Assembly (NCBI GenBank): GCA_022572355.1
Contig: JACZWC010000023.1
Location: 1 to 64,000, forward strand
Length of the DNA stretch: 64,000 nt
Source: Bacteroidota bacterium
GTDB lineage: Bacteria; Bacteroidota; Bacteroidia; NORP154
Reading direction: 5' to 3'
Positions 16,114 through 24,471 of this stretch are shown piece after piece. A program made the translations under genes and the position numbers. The notes beneath the pieces were generated by a model. The model ran no database searches. It saw nothing but the letters and a program-made list of their open reading frames with translations, and was not told the DNA's origin. Position 1 is the stretch's first letter, and the number at the start of each line of letters is the position of its first letter.

Positions 16114-17526
16114 TTACAGTTTGTCAAATAAGCTATTCATCATAATTTGATTGTCCATAACCTTATTGCTATGTGCATTATTAGCCACGCCAAATGTTGT
16201 TACCATTGTAATAAAGATGTTCTTATGAGACGTTAACTCCTTGGTCAATTCTGCTTTCTTGTTTCGTAAATTATCAGCATCCTTTTTCCCGATGGTGAAT
16301 TGCGTATTTGAGAACTTCATTTCGCATATGTTCATACTTCTGTCGTTTCTGTCAATCAATAAATCTATTTGGGCATTACGGTTTCGCCAACAATAATTTT
16401 CCGAGTAAATGCCGCTTAGTCCCAATGCCTTCTTTATTTGTTCAACATGCTTCAAACAAAGATTTTCAAATGCAAATCCACTCCAAGAGCTATAGCTTCT
16501 CGAACTGGACAATGTGGTCCAGCTACCTCCTGAGTTATTCTTGATGTACTTAAGGTAAAAAAGTGAATATTCATCTGAGAGCCTATATAGCTTCTCTTTC
16601 TTTCTTTTACCAAATGGCCGATATTCTGTAACAAATCCTGATTCAATCAATTCAAGCAATACTGTTGAAATTGTGCCGCCTGATTTGACACCAGATTTTT
16701 TAATGATACTGCCTCTATCCATTCCCTGTTGAACATTGGCCAGTGCTTCTACCACCTTGGTATGGTTTTGAGAATTATCGAAAAGAGAAGGGAAAACAAT
16801 ATTGAACTCATTAACTAAGACACCACCAGTTTTGAAACACAATCTATCAATTGCCATGGGAACACTATCGCCAGAATTAATTTTCTCTAAATAGTGCGGT
16901 ATTCCTCCAATTGCCATGTAGAGTCTGAGGTAATCGTATTTATCCAAATTGACCTTTTTTGACTTTAGAAACATCTCCGTTTCACGTAGGTTGAAAGGCA
17001 GAAGTCTGATTGGATAGGATATTCTATTGTGCAATCCACCTTTGTCATTTATGACTTTGTTTATCATAAAGGACGCAGCTGAACCGCATATCACAACCAC
17101 TAAATCCCGGCGTTTTGAACAGTAGTTATTCCAAAAATGTGCGAATATTGGGACGTAACTGGACTTATGTGTATTCATCCATGGAAACTCATCAATGAAA
17201 ACAACCTTTTTTTGAGCTCCCTTTATAGTATCAATGTAATCTCCCAGCATAGCAAACGCCTCCATCCAATCAGTTGGCACCTTCCTCTTTGAGAAACGTT
17301 TTAATTTCTTAACTATCTCATTATAAAAATTAGTGCGTTGTGTTTTGAAATTAACCTTGTGAATTCCTGACACCTCCAATACAATCTCTTTGGCATAGGT
17401 TTCACGGATTAAGAATGTTTTCCCTACACGTCTTCTGCCATAAAGCACAATCAATTCCGACTTGTCAGATGCGAGTGCATTTTTGAGAATTTGAACCTCC
17501 TTTTCTCTACCAATTACTACTGCCAT
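16114..17526 (-). CDS. AAA-type ATPase with C-terminal DUF234 nuclease-like domain
   Basis: A 470-residue member of the archaeal-ATPase/DUF234 family. Walker A is GRRRVGKT (residues 30-37), Walker B is VVFIDEFPW (about 107-115), and a sensor-like CGSAASF segment follows near 145. A winged-helix-like region (about 240-300) precedes the C-terminal domain, in which QIDLL (Asp388) and CEMKF (Glu402, Lys404) give a D...ExK pattern like PD-(D/E)XK nucleases. The biological role of this family is not established; members are often multicopy and patchily distributed. The promoter must lie within or beyond the right palindrome, since the ATG is only 6 bp from it, so palindrome-binding autoregulation is plausible. 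Confidence 0.85.
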   Translation of the reverse strand: MAVVIGREKEVQILKNALASDKSELIVLYGRRRVGKTFLIRETYAKEIVLEVSGIHKVNFKTQRTNFYNEIVKKLKRFSKRKVPTDWMEAFAMLGDYIDTIKGAQKKVVFIDEFPWMNTHKSSYVPIFAHFWNNYCSKRRDLVVVICGSAASFMINKVINDKGGLHNRISYPIRLLPFNLRETEMFLKSKKVNLDKYDYLRLYMAIGGIPHYLEKINSGDSVPMAIDRLCFKTGGVLVNEFNIVFPSLFDNSQNHTKVVEALANVQQGMDRGSIIKKSGVKSGGTISTVLLELIESGFVTEYRPFGKRKKEKLYRLSDEYSLFYLKYIKNNSGGSWTTLSSSRSYSSWSGFAFENLCLKHVEQIKKALGLSGIYSENYCWRNRNAQIDLLIDRNDRSMNICEMKFSNTQFTIGKKDADNLRNKKAELTKELTSHKNIFITMVTTFGVANNAHSNKVMDNQIMMNSLFDKL

Positions 17527-17532
17527 GATATT

Positions 17533-17582
17533 TTATCCTCAGCCAAATGTACGTATTAAACCTAACATTTGGCTGGTAATAA
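17533..17582 (-). repeat. Right palindromic terminal repeat (50 bp)
   Basis: Half-site TTATCCTCAGCCAAAT (17533-17548), an 18-bp spacer, and half-site ATTTGGCTGGTAATAA (17567-17582). Compared with the left end in inverted orientation, the outer half-sites are identical (16/16), the inner half-sites match at 13/16, and the spacers are unrelated. It overlaps the presumed promoter region of the ATPase gene. Confidence 0.75.
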
Positions 17583-17812
17583 CTTCAATTTAAGTATAAA
17601 ATAGCCAATATTAGATGAAACGAGCTACAACAAAAGCTTTGACACACAGGCGGTGTTATCAGCATATAGAAGCTGCTTTCTATATTTAAACCACAATAAA
17701 TCTCTTTGCCAGAAAGTGTGATGGGTATTAATATCCGTCAACGATTCCGTCTACAGAAAAACCGTAACCCTCTGTAGCTATTGAGCTATCAACGAATTGC
17801 GGTTTTACCTTA
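17583..17812. other. Non-coding segment with hairpins between the ATPase element and the tRNA
   Basis: No gene is visible. Hairpin-forming pairs include ATATAGAA/TTCTATAT (17664-17671 and 17678-17685), CTACAGA/TCTGTAG (17751-17757 and 17771-17777) and TAGCT/AGCTA (17775-17779 and 17784-17788). TCAACGA occurs as a direct repeat at 17738-17744 and 17789-17795. No terminator with a U-tract is seen 3' of the intact tRNA, in contrast to the displaced copy at 15.4 kb. Confidence 0.4.
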
Positions 17813-17813
17813 G

Positions 17814-17887
17814 TGGGCCCACGGGGACTTGAACCCCGGACCGACGGATTATGAGTCCGGCGCTCTAACCAACTGAGCTATGGGCCC
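17814..17887 (-). tRNA. tRNA with CAU anticodon (Met or lysidine-modified Ile2)
   Basis: A 74-nt cloverleaf with a 7-bp acceptor GGGCCCA/TGGGCCC, D-arm GCTC/GAGC, anticodon loop CTCATAA, T-arm CGGGG-TTCAAGT-CCCCG and discriminator A. CCA is not encoded. The first anticodon-stem pair (27-43) is a C-U mismatch; the other four pair. The CTCATAA loop fits elongator Met or Ile2(CAU), not the usual initiator context, and I cannot separate the two by eye. Its 3' 46 bases lie in the 47-bp direct repeat with 15449-15495. Confidence 0.9.
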
Positions 17888-18061
17888 TAATTTGAAGGAT
17901 TTCCCTTCAAACGTATTTCATTTGCGATTGATGACTTGAGATTGCAGCTAGTTGAAAACAAATGCGAAATCGCAATCAAAAATAGCGATGCAAAAATAAC
18001 ATCCTTTTTCAATTTATCGTTTCCATACCCTTCTAAAATTTCCATATTTGTAATCCATTTT

Positions 18062-18697
18062 ATGAAGTACGAAAAGATTCAAAATATAATATTTGACCTG
18101 GGCCAGGTAATTTTTAATATTAATTACAACCTAACGCTTCAAGCTTTTGGAGAGCTTGGAGTTCCGGATATTGAGAATTTATTTACGACAGCGAGCAACA
18201 GCGAGTTCTTTGGGGATTATGAGAGAGGACAAATAAGTGATGCCGATTTTAGAAACGGGCTGAGGGAGCTATTCGACCATGAAGTAAGTGATGATGAGAT
18301 TGACGATGCCTGGAATGCAATGTTGCTTAATTTGCCAGAAGAAAGGATAACCTTACTTCAAAAGGTTAAGAACAATTACCGCATATTTTTGCTCAGCAAT
18401 ACGAATGACTTGCATCTGGTAGCTGTCGAGAGCATTTTGGGCGTGGAACAATTTCATAAACTACTCCAGTTATTTGAAAAAGTATATTTCTCCAACAAAA
18501 TTAATATGAGAAAACCTGAGCTAAGGGTCTTCGATCTAATACTGGAGGAAAACGACTTAAATGTGTCTGAAACGCTCTTTATTGACGATTTACCTCATTT
18601 TATAGAGGGCGGAAAAAAGGCGGGTCTTTCAACTATCCACCTTGTTGCGCCAACAACTTTGGTGGATTTGTTTACGGATAAGGGATTCTTAAAATAG
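18062..18697 (+). CDS. HAD-superfamily phosphatase (YihX-like)
   Basis: A 211-residue HAD hydrolase from ATG 18062; a TTG-started extension to 17936 has no homology features. Motif I is IIFDLGQVIF, with the Gly form of DxG typical of YihX-type sugar phosphatases. Motif II is LLSNTN, motif III is MRKPE and motif IV is LFIDDLPHFIEG. A helical cap lies between motifs I and II (GQISDADFRNGL). The order and spacing match E. coli YihX, a glucose-1-phosphatase, but the substrate here is unproven. It converges with the epimerase gene, 5 bp between the stop codons. Confidence 0.85.
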   Translation: MKYEKIQNIIFDLGQVIFNINYNLTLQAFGELGVPDIENLFTTASNSEFFGDYERGQISDADFRNGLRELFDHEVSDDEIDDAWNAMLLNLPEERITLLQKVKNNYRIFLLSNTNDLHLVAVESILGVEQFHKLLQLFEKVYFSNKINMRKPELRVFDLILEENDLNVSETLFIDDLPHFIEGGKKAGLSTIHLVAPTTLVDLFTDKGFLK

Positions 18698-18702
18698 ACG
18701 TG

Positions 18703-19107
18703 CTAGGCTGGTATTTCCTGGCAAAGTTCTATTAGTACGCCATTAGCACTCCGAGGATGGACAAAACAGACTAGCTTGTTGTCAGCTCCACGGCTCGGAG
18801 TATCCTTTGTAAATGTAAAGCCCAACTTCTTCAGTCTATCCATTTCCACAAGTATGTCTTGTACTTCAAATGCAATATGATGGATACCCTGGCCTCTATG
18901 CTCTATAAACTTAGCAATCGGGCTGTCCGGGTCAGTGGCTTTTAACAACTCAATTTTGGTATCACCAACCTTGAAAAATGAAGTTACAACTCCTTCAATC
19001 TCCACAGCTTCTTCCTTGTAATGTTCTGAGCCGAGCAGGTTTTTATAAAGCTCGTTTGCAGCCTTCAAATCTTCAACTGCAATACCAATGTGTTCAATTT
19101 TGAGCAT
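18703..19107 (-). CDS. mce: Methylmalonyl-CoA epimerase
   Basis: Interconverts (R)- and (S)-methylmalonyl-CoA, linking propionyl-CoA carboxylation to succinyl-CoA. The 134-residue protein has the two beta-alpha-beta-beta-beta halves of the vicinal oxygen chelate fold. It starts KIEHIGIAVEDL (metal-binding His6); the second half starts GIHHIAFEV and the last strand ends GVLIELCQ with the metal-binding Glu. Length is exactly that of the family. A biotin-dependent acyl-CoA carboxylase beta subunit at 40477-42015 is a plausible pathway partner. Confidence 0.92.
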   Translation of the reverse strand: MLKIEHIGIAVEDLKAANELYKNLLGSEHYKEEAVEIEGVVTSFFKVGDTKIELLKATDPDSPIAKFIEHRGQGIHHIAFEVQDILVEMDRLKKLGFTFTKDTPSRGADNKLVCFVHPRSANGVLIELCQEIPA

Positions 19108-19186
19108 GGGAGTTTTTCAGGCATATAAAGTCATTACCAAGATAATTATTATTAATCAAGAAATGAATTAAAGAAAGGTGGCAGTT

Positions 19187-19969
19187 TTATTTCTTAAGGA
19201 ATTTGCCCATTTCCTTATCGTAGTTGATGTAGTATGTTCCCTTTTTCAGGTTGGAAACATTCACTTTAGGGCCAAACCCTTTTTTCACAATGTTACCATA
19301 CGCATCATAAATCTCATACATGGTTTCATCAGAGAACATAATATCGTCTTTAACTTTGACGGGTGCGAAGGTCACAGGTGGTTTTTTAGACCTGAATTTA
19401 ACTGAGGATGAGTATCTGGGCCTTCGGCTATAATCAACTTGCTTTACCCTGAATTTGTTTTCGCCGGAGTGGGGCGTTATTTTAAAGGTATAGGTATTTG
19501 TAGATTTTAATCCCTTTCCTTCTTCCTCACCCACCTTAACCCACTTGTTCCATCTGAACTGCTCTATAATATAAGGAAGCTTTCCTGTTTCATTGTTTGT
19601 GCTCCATGTTAAAACTCCCTCTTCGTCAATCTTCATTGACACAATATCAAATGTACTTTTTGGCTTTAGAACTTCAGGATTAAGAATCTTTGGTTTGCAA
19701 TCATCTCCATGGCGAATCTTAACAACCACTTTTGAACCTATTTCAAGTTGAAATGCCGTAAAGTCAATTTCAAATGCACTGGAGTTTATTTCATCTGTGG
19801 TAACTTGATCATTGATAGTGACCTCATAAGTACAGAATCCAACCCCTGAACCTGCAAAAGGATTTTGCACAAAGAGATTCTTTCCTTGATAGTTGCCTTC
19901 AAGAATTATTGTTCCCCCAAATGAAAGGGAGCCAATCAATAGAATAATGACCAATATCAAACTCTTCAT
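19187..19969 (-). CDS. Secreted protein of unknown function with T9SS-like tail
   Basis: About 260 residues from ATG 19969, giving the signal peptide MKSLILVIILLIGSLSFG. A longer frame from 20032 adds a charged, non-signal N-terminus. The body contains a beta-rich first domain with two Cys (GFCTYEV and GDDCKPK) and an Fn3-like middle part (LTWSTNNETGKLPYIIEQ). The short C-terminus YEIYDAYGNIVKKGFG ... LKKGTYYINYD resembles the last strands of type A sorting domains. I do not recognise the family as a whole. It lies 79 bp upstream of mce on the same strand. Confidence 0.55.
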   Translation of the reverse strand: MKSLILVIILLIGSLSFGGTIILEGNYQGKNLFVQNPFAGSGVGFCTYEVTINDQVTTDEINSSAFEIDFTAFQLEIGSKVVVKIRHGDDCKPKILNPEVLKPKSTFDIVSMKIDEEGVLTWSTNNETGKLPYIIEQFRWNKWVKVGEEEGKGLKSTNTYTFKITPHSGENKFRVKQVDYSRRPRYSSSVKFRSKKPPVTFAPVKVKDDIMFSDETMYEIYDAYGNIVKKGFGPKVNVSNLKKGTYYINYDKEMGKFLKK

Positions 19970-20335
19970 CCTATTCTTTGTAAAATCCGCATATTCATTG
20001 CTTCTCACTGTACCTTCTTTAGTTCTACGCAAAGTTGCCTTTTTTTTTCGACGAAAGTAGCTGCAATATTATAATCTTATTTCAAACATTCCAAAAAAAA
20101 ATAACTTTTACATATGATTAGTAAATCAGCCATGTCAGGTATTGATTTTTGGAATAGCTAATGAGGCGAAGATAAGTTACTTTTTTATCAATTCAAAAAG
20201 GGTACAGGGAAAATATTTATCACATATTTTTGTAATATTGACAAAGAAATCTTAACCTTGCAGCAAATAATATACTAGGCATATTGTATTTGAACCCAAT
20301 TGTAGAAAGCCTTTGAATTAAACACCTTGTTAAAG
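19970..20335. other. Divergent intergenic region
   Basis: This separates the divergent secreted-protein and substrate-binding-protein genes. It contains poly-A/T runs, a 10-bp inverted repeat ATTCCAAAAA/TTTTTGGAAT (20088-20097 and 20146-20155) and a degenerate TACTTTCG on the minus strand near 20050. A probable plus-strand promoter is listed separately. No gene is seen. Confidence 0.5.
20229..20260 (+). promoter_or_regulatory. Probable promoter of the substrate-binding lipoprotein gene
   Basis: A -33-like TTTG (20229-20232) is followed after 20 bp by a -7-like TAACCTTG (20253-20260), one mismatch from TAnnTTTG. The ATG is about 75 bp downstream. Confidence 0.4.
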
Positions 20336-22183
20336 ATGAAAAAAGTATTTATCGGAATGTTTTTGCTCGCTCTGTTTGTTACAGCATGTAATGAGCCAAC
20401 ATCTACAGATACAGTGGAAAAGAGAGTAGCAAAAGGTGACAGGGAATATGGGGGCGCGTTCAAAATTAATGAAAGGGATGAATTTCAGTCGCTATTTCCA
20501 TACGGGATAGTTGACGCGGTTTCACATAGGATAGCCTCCCAGATATATGAAGGCCTGGTAACGTTGAATGCAAAGGATTTAAGTATTTCTCCGCGAATTG
20601 CCGAGAGTTGGGAGATAAGTGATGATGGTACAGAATATACTTTTCATCTTAAAAGCGGATGCTATTTTCATGACGATTCTTGTTTTCCCGAAGGAAAGGG
20701 AAGAGAAATTAAAGCCAGCGACTTTAAATATTCGTTTGAATTGTTGTGTACGGAGAATATTAACGATAGTATCACCAACCTGATGTTCGCTCGAACTTTC
20801 AAGGATAAAGTGAAAGGTGCCAATGAGTTCTACGAGGCGAGTAAAAATGGCAAACCGGATTTTGATCTTGCCGGCGTTACTGTTGTCGATGACTATACTA
20901 TTACCATTACTTTGGATCAACCCAGTTCATCTTTCATCTATATTCTTGCATATCCTGCTGCATCGGTAGTGGCGAAGGAAGCGGTCGATAAGTATGGTGA
21001 CATGTTGATTGTTGGTTCCGGGCCCTTTGCATTTGCAGACTTTTACGAGGAGGCTGATGAACTAACAGGAGAGCCTGTAGACAAATTGATTCTGGTTAGA
21101 AACAATAATTATCATGGGGTTGATACATTTGGGAATCAACTGCCTTATCTCGATTCAATCGTAATTTCATTTTACAATTCTCAAAAGCGGGAGTTGGCCC
21201 TTTTCCAGGAAAAAAACCTGGACATGATATTGGGGTTGCCAGCAGAATCTGTAAGGGATATTGTTGAACAACAAATAGCATATTTTGAAAGGAAGCCACC
21301 GATTTTTATTTTGGAGCGATCTGCTGACATGTCTACACAATTCTATGAGTTTAACCTGCACAACGAAGTATTCAGCGATGCAGGCAATGGCAAAAAAGTG
21401 AGGCAAGCGATTTCTTACGCAATTGACAGGGATAAGATCATAGAAAAGGTATTGAGCGGGGAAGCCTATGGCCCTGGCATTTATGGAATAACACCTCCGT
21501 CGTTCAAGGATTATAACAATTCAAGCATAAAAGGTTATAGTTTCGATCCTGATAAGGCAAGAGCGTTATTGGCTGAAGCCGGTTATCCAGACGGGGAGGA
21601 TTTCCCAACAATCAAATTGGAATTGAACAGCGGCGGATTTAGAAATACGAGCGTAGCTTTTGAAATTCAAAAACAACTAAGCAGTGTTTTAAACATTAAT
21701 TTGGAATTAGAAATTGTGCCCATGTCGAGGTTGCTTGAGGACAGGAGAAATGCGAAGGGGGATATGTTTAGAAGGGCTTGGATAGCTGATTACCCTAGTC
21801 CTGAGAATTTCCTTTTGTTGTTGTATGGGAAAAACGTACCTGATGACATCAATGAACCTTCTTTCCTGAATTCTACAAGGTATATTAATCCAGCATTTGA
21901 TGAACTGTATGAGAAAGGTATTGCCGCCGATTCATTGCGTGAGAGATATGATTATTTTGCCAAGGCGGAGCAATTGGCTATGAACGACGCTCCGGTATTG
22001 ATACTCTGGTATGATGAGCAATACAGGTTGCTGCAGTCAAACATTCATAATTTTTATATTAACGCCATGCATTTCAGGGACTTTTCTGAGGTATACTTTC
22101 AGGATGCGAAAGTAAAAGAAGGTGAAGGTAATGAAGCAGCAGCTCCAGCCACAGAAGAAGCAGCGGCGGAAACCACAGAGTAA
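20336..22183 (+). CDS. Peptide-type ABC transporter substrate-binding lipoprotein (SBP family 5)
   Basis: About 615 residues. ATG 20336 gives a lipoprotein signal (MKKVFIGMFLLALFVTAC, lipid-modified Cys18); a TTG 9 bp upstream is less likely. The mature part starts with the family-5 pattern GGAFKINERDEFQSLFP and IASQIYEGLV, then IAESWEISDDGTEYTFHLK, and later KVRQAISYAIDRDKII. These are hallmarks of the DppA/OppA family. The C-terminus is Ala/Glu-rich (about 20 residues). No permease or ATPase genes are adjacent, so the transporter partners must lie elsewhere. A bidirectional terminator follows. Confidence 0.9.
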   Translation: MKKVFIGMFLLALFVTACNEPTSTDTVEKRVAKGDREYGGAFKINERDEFQSLFPYGIVDAVSHRIASQIYEGLVTLNAKDLSISPRIAESWEISDDGTEYTFHLKSGCYFHDDSCFPEGKGREIKASDFKYSFELLCTENINDSITNLMFARTFKDKVKGANEFYEASKNGKPDFDLAGVTVVDDYTITITLDQPSSSFIYILAYPAASVVAKEAVDKYGDMLIVGSGPFAFADFYEEADELTGEPVDKLILVRNNNYHGVDTFGNQLPYLDSIVISFYNSQKRELALFQEKNLDMILGLPAESVRDIVEQQIAYFERKPPIFILERSADMSTQFYEFNLHNEVFSDAGNGKKVRQAISYAIDRDKIIEKVLSGEAYGPGIYGITPPSFKDYNNSSIKGYSFDPDKARALLAEAGYPDGEDFPTIKLELNSGGFRNTSVAFEIQKQLSSVLNINLELEIVPMSRLLEDRRNAKGDMFRRAWIADYPSPENFLLLLYGKNVPDDINEPSFLNSTRYINPAFDELYEKGIAADSLRERYDYFAKAEQLAMNDAPVLILWYDEQYRLLQSNIHNFYINAMHFRDFSEVYFQDAKVKEGEGNEAAAPATEEAAAETTE

Positions 22184-22216
22184 GAGACTTAAATACTAAA
22201 CAGTTGAAGGAAGTTT

Positions 22217-22246
22217 AAGGGCTTGAATGAATATTCAGGCCCTTTT
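22217..22246. terminator. Rho-independent terminator between convergent genes
   Basis: A 12-bp stem with one G-U pair (22217-22228 with 22233-22244), a 4-nt loop GAAT and a plus-strand TTTT run. It overlaps the stop region of the convergent dihydroorotase gene and can serve both directions. Confidence 0.8.
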
Positions 22247-23615
22247 AATTTCGATCAAATTCTAATCTTTGACCCATTTGAGACTCATCAAAAGTTCCTA
22301 TTTCTTCGGTGTTTTTGGTATTTGTGTAAGCTAAATGTCCGTTTACGAAAGTATGTGTTATTCTCGAATGGAATGTTTGACCTTCAAAGGGTGACCACCC
22401 GCATTTATAGGCGATATTTGCCTTTGAGACGGTCCAAGGGGTGGTGGGGTCTATTATGACAAGATCGGCCCAATAACCCTCCCGTATAAAGCCTCTTTTG
22501 TCGATTTGAAAACACTCTGACGGAGCATGGGCGGTTTTTCTGCAAATATCTTCAATACTGATTGCTCCATTGTGATACATTTCGAATAATGCGGGAAGTG
22601 CGTGTTGCACCAATGGCCCGCCTGAGGGGGCATGGAAGTACGATTGATTTTTCTCTTCCAGCGTATGTGGCGCGTGATCCGTTGCGATGATGTCGATGTG
22701 GTTATCCAATAATCCGCGAAGGATGGCTTCTTTATCAGATGATGCTTTTATCGCTGGATTCCATTTTATTCTGGTACCATGAGTTTCATAGTCCGAATCA
22801 TCGAACCAAAGGTGGTGTATGCACGCTTCCGCAGTAATTTTTTTATTTGCTAAAGGGAGTTCATTTGTAAATAATTCAAGTTCCCTTTCCGTGGATATGT
22901 GCAGAACATGCAACCTGGCACCATGCTTAGTGGCCAATGCAACAGCTTTGGATGATGACAAATAGCATGCCTCTGCGCTTCTTATCTCAGGATGAGCGCT
23001 CATGGGTACATCCTCACCGTATTGCTCTCGATACTTCTCAGAATTGGCAATAATCGTTTGCTCATCTTCACAATGTGTGGCAATAAGCAATTTGCATTTG
23101 GAAAAAATGGCCTCGAGCGCTTCGTTGTCGTCCACCAATAAATTACCTGTCGATGAACCCATAAATATTTTTATTCCGCAAACCTTTTTTGGATCCGTCT
23201 TTAGAATTTCCTCAATGTTATCATTTGAGGCGCCTAAAAAAAATGAATAATTGGCAAGTGATTTTTTGGCGGCCAGGTCATACTTCTGCTCGAGAATTTC
23301 ATGGGTGAAAACATTGGGTATCGTATTGGGCATTTCCATGAAGGATGTAATACCTCCTGCAACAGCTGCTTTGGCTTCTGTGTATATTTCTGCTTTATGG
23401 GTTAGGCCGGGCTCTCTGAAGTGAACCTGATCGTCTATCATTCCTGGTAACAGGAAATTTCCCTGGGCATCAATGGTTAAATCAGCGTTGCTAATGGAAG
23501 ACTCTAAAGAGTAGTCTACAATTCTTTTTATTAACCCATTTTCAATGAGAACTTCACCTTCAAAAATAGTGCCTTCGTTGACAATCGTAGCGTTTTTAAT
23601 AAGCGTACTTTTCAT
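22245..23615 (-). CDS. pyrC: Dihydroorotase
   Basis: Zinc amidohydrolase that closes carbamoyl-aspartate to dihydroorotate, 456 residues. Metal-site motif IDDQVHFREPGLTHK near residues 60-75 is the HxH of class I-type enzymes with the Bacteroidota DQVHFREPG variant. GGITSFMEMPNT follows, then the ATHCEDE region near 180, HVLHIST near 235 and ATDHAPHT near 305 (metal-binding Asp). The gene lies 2 bp downstream of the glycosyltransferase gene and is probably cotranscribed with it. Confidence 0.93.
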   Translation of the reverse strand: MKSTLIKNATIVNEGTIFEGEVLIENGLIKRIVDYSLESSISNADLTIDAQGNFLLPGMIDDQVHFREPGLTHKAEIYTEAKAAVAGGITSFMEMPNTIPNVFTHEILEQKYDLAAKKSLANYSFFLGASNDNIEEILKTDPKKVCGIKIFMGSSTGNLLVDDNEALEAIFSKCKLLIATHCEDEQTIIANSEKYREQYGEDVPMSAHPEIRSAEACYLSSSKAVALATKHGARLHVLHISTERELELFTNELPLANKKITAEACIHHLWFDDSDYETHGTRIKWNPAIKASSDKEAILRGLLDNHIDIIATDHAPHTLEEKNQSYFHAPSGGPLVQHALPALFEMYHNGAISIEDICRKTAHAPSECFQIDKRGFIREGYWADLVIIDPTTPWTVSKANIAYKCGWSPFEGQTFHSRITHTFVNGHLAYTNTKNTEEIGTFDESQMGQRLEFDRN

Positions 23616-23617
23616 TC

Positions 23618-24337
23618 CTAACTAAAGAAGCTGTTCCATTTCATTTGAATAACACCCCAAAATGCTTCCTTTATAATATTACTACTCATTTTCGATTCAC
23701 CAAGTTTCCTGTCTGTAAAAATTATTGGAACTTCTACCAACTTGAACCCTAGTTTCCATGAGGTAAATTTCATTTCTATTTGAAATGCATATCCCATGAA
23801 TTTGATCTTGTCAAGGTCAATTGTTTCTAAAACCAATCTCTTATAACATTTAAATCCCGCGGTTGTATCCTGAATTTTCATTCTCGTTATAAGCCGTACA
23901 TACACTGAGGCACAATAAGAGAGCAGCACCCTTTCCAGAGGCCAGTTTACAACATTTACCCCTGTTATATACCGTGATCCAATTGCGAGATCAGCGCCTT
24001 CAACAGAACAGGCATTGTGCAAGTGGATCAGATCATCAGGGTTATGTGAGAAATCCGCATCCATTTCAAATATAAACTTGTAATCACGCTTCAGCGCCCA
24101 TTTGAAACCATGGATATAGGCAGTTCCCAATCCTAGTTTCCCCGCTCTTTCCTGAATGAACAAGCGATCGGTATATTCGCCGAAAAGGGCTTTAACAAGG
24201 CTGGCTGTCCCATCAGGAGATCCATCGTCTACTACAAGGACATGAAACTGTTTTTCCAAAGAAAATACCTTGTGAATAATACTTTCAATATTCTCCTTCT
24301 CGTTGTAGGTGGGTATGATAACTAGGCCGTCAGACAC
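23618..24337 (-). CDS. Polyprenol-phosphate mannose synthase-like glycosyltransferase (GT2)
   Basis: A 239-residue GT-A fold enzyme. VIIPTYNEKENIE (donor-binding start), VLVVDDGSPDGT, AGKLGLGTAYIHG, the metal-binding EMDADFSHNPDDL (DxD), TAGFKCYKR and IIFTDRKLGESKM are characteristic of DPM1-like polyprenol monophosphomannose synthases, here without a C-terminal membrane domain. It would make a polyprenyl-phosphate sugar for extracytoplasmic glycosylation; the sugar is inferred from family. It is followed 2 bp later by pyrC. Confidence 0.88.
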   Translation of the reverse strand: MSDGLVIIPTYNEKENIESIIHKVFSLEKQFHVLVVDDGSPDGTASLVKALFGEYTDRLFIQERAGKLGLGTAYIHGFKWALKRDYKFIFEMDADFSHNPDDLIHLHNACSVEGADLAIGSRYITGVNVVNWPLERVLLSYCASVYVRLITRMKIQDTTAGFKCYKRLVLETIDLDKIKFMGYAFQIEMKFTSWKLGFKLVEVPIIFTDRKLGESKMSSNIIKEAFWGVIQMKWNSFFS

Positions 24338-24471
24338 TCGTTTTGTTTTGCTTGTAAATTAAACGGCAGTTGCCGTACAATTGGTATATATCTTACGCAT
24401 TTATCACAAACAATCATACGTAAATATAATAAAAGTCTTATTTCGGTTTATTTAAATGATCAGGTATAGGG

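Larger units (their letters stand above)
16045..17582. mobile_element. Putative single-gene element: DUF234-type ATPase enclosed by palindromic terminal inverted repeats
   Basis: A 1538-bp unit. Its outer 16 bp are perfect inverted repeats (TTATTACCAGCCAAAT at 16045-16060 and its complement at 17567-17582). Each end is itself an interrupted palindrome of two 16-bp half-sites spaced by exactly 18 bp. The single gene starts 6 bp inside the right repeat and stops 19 bp inside the left one, so nothing else fits in the unit. Similarity between the ends stops abruptly at the outer boundary. No target-site duplication is evident (AATTA on one side, CTTCA on the other) and no transposase is present. 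Mobility is an inference from this structure. Confidence 0.6.

Noticed and set aside
16114-17526. ATPase gene as a toxin-antitoxin or phage-defence module
   Set aside because: No paired small gene or other defence gene is adjacent inside the repeats, and the terminal palindromes are better explained by a self-contained unit; defence remains only a remote option.
17736-17812. Possible second tRNA (sequence resembling an AGCTCA D-arm next to the real tRNA)
   Set aside because: Only local hairpins form; no 7-bp acceptor, no proper anticodon stem with a 7-nt loop and no T-arm were found.
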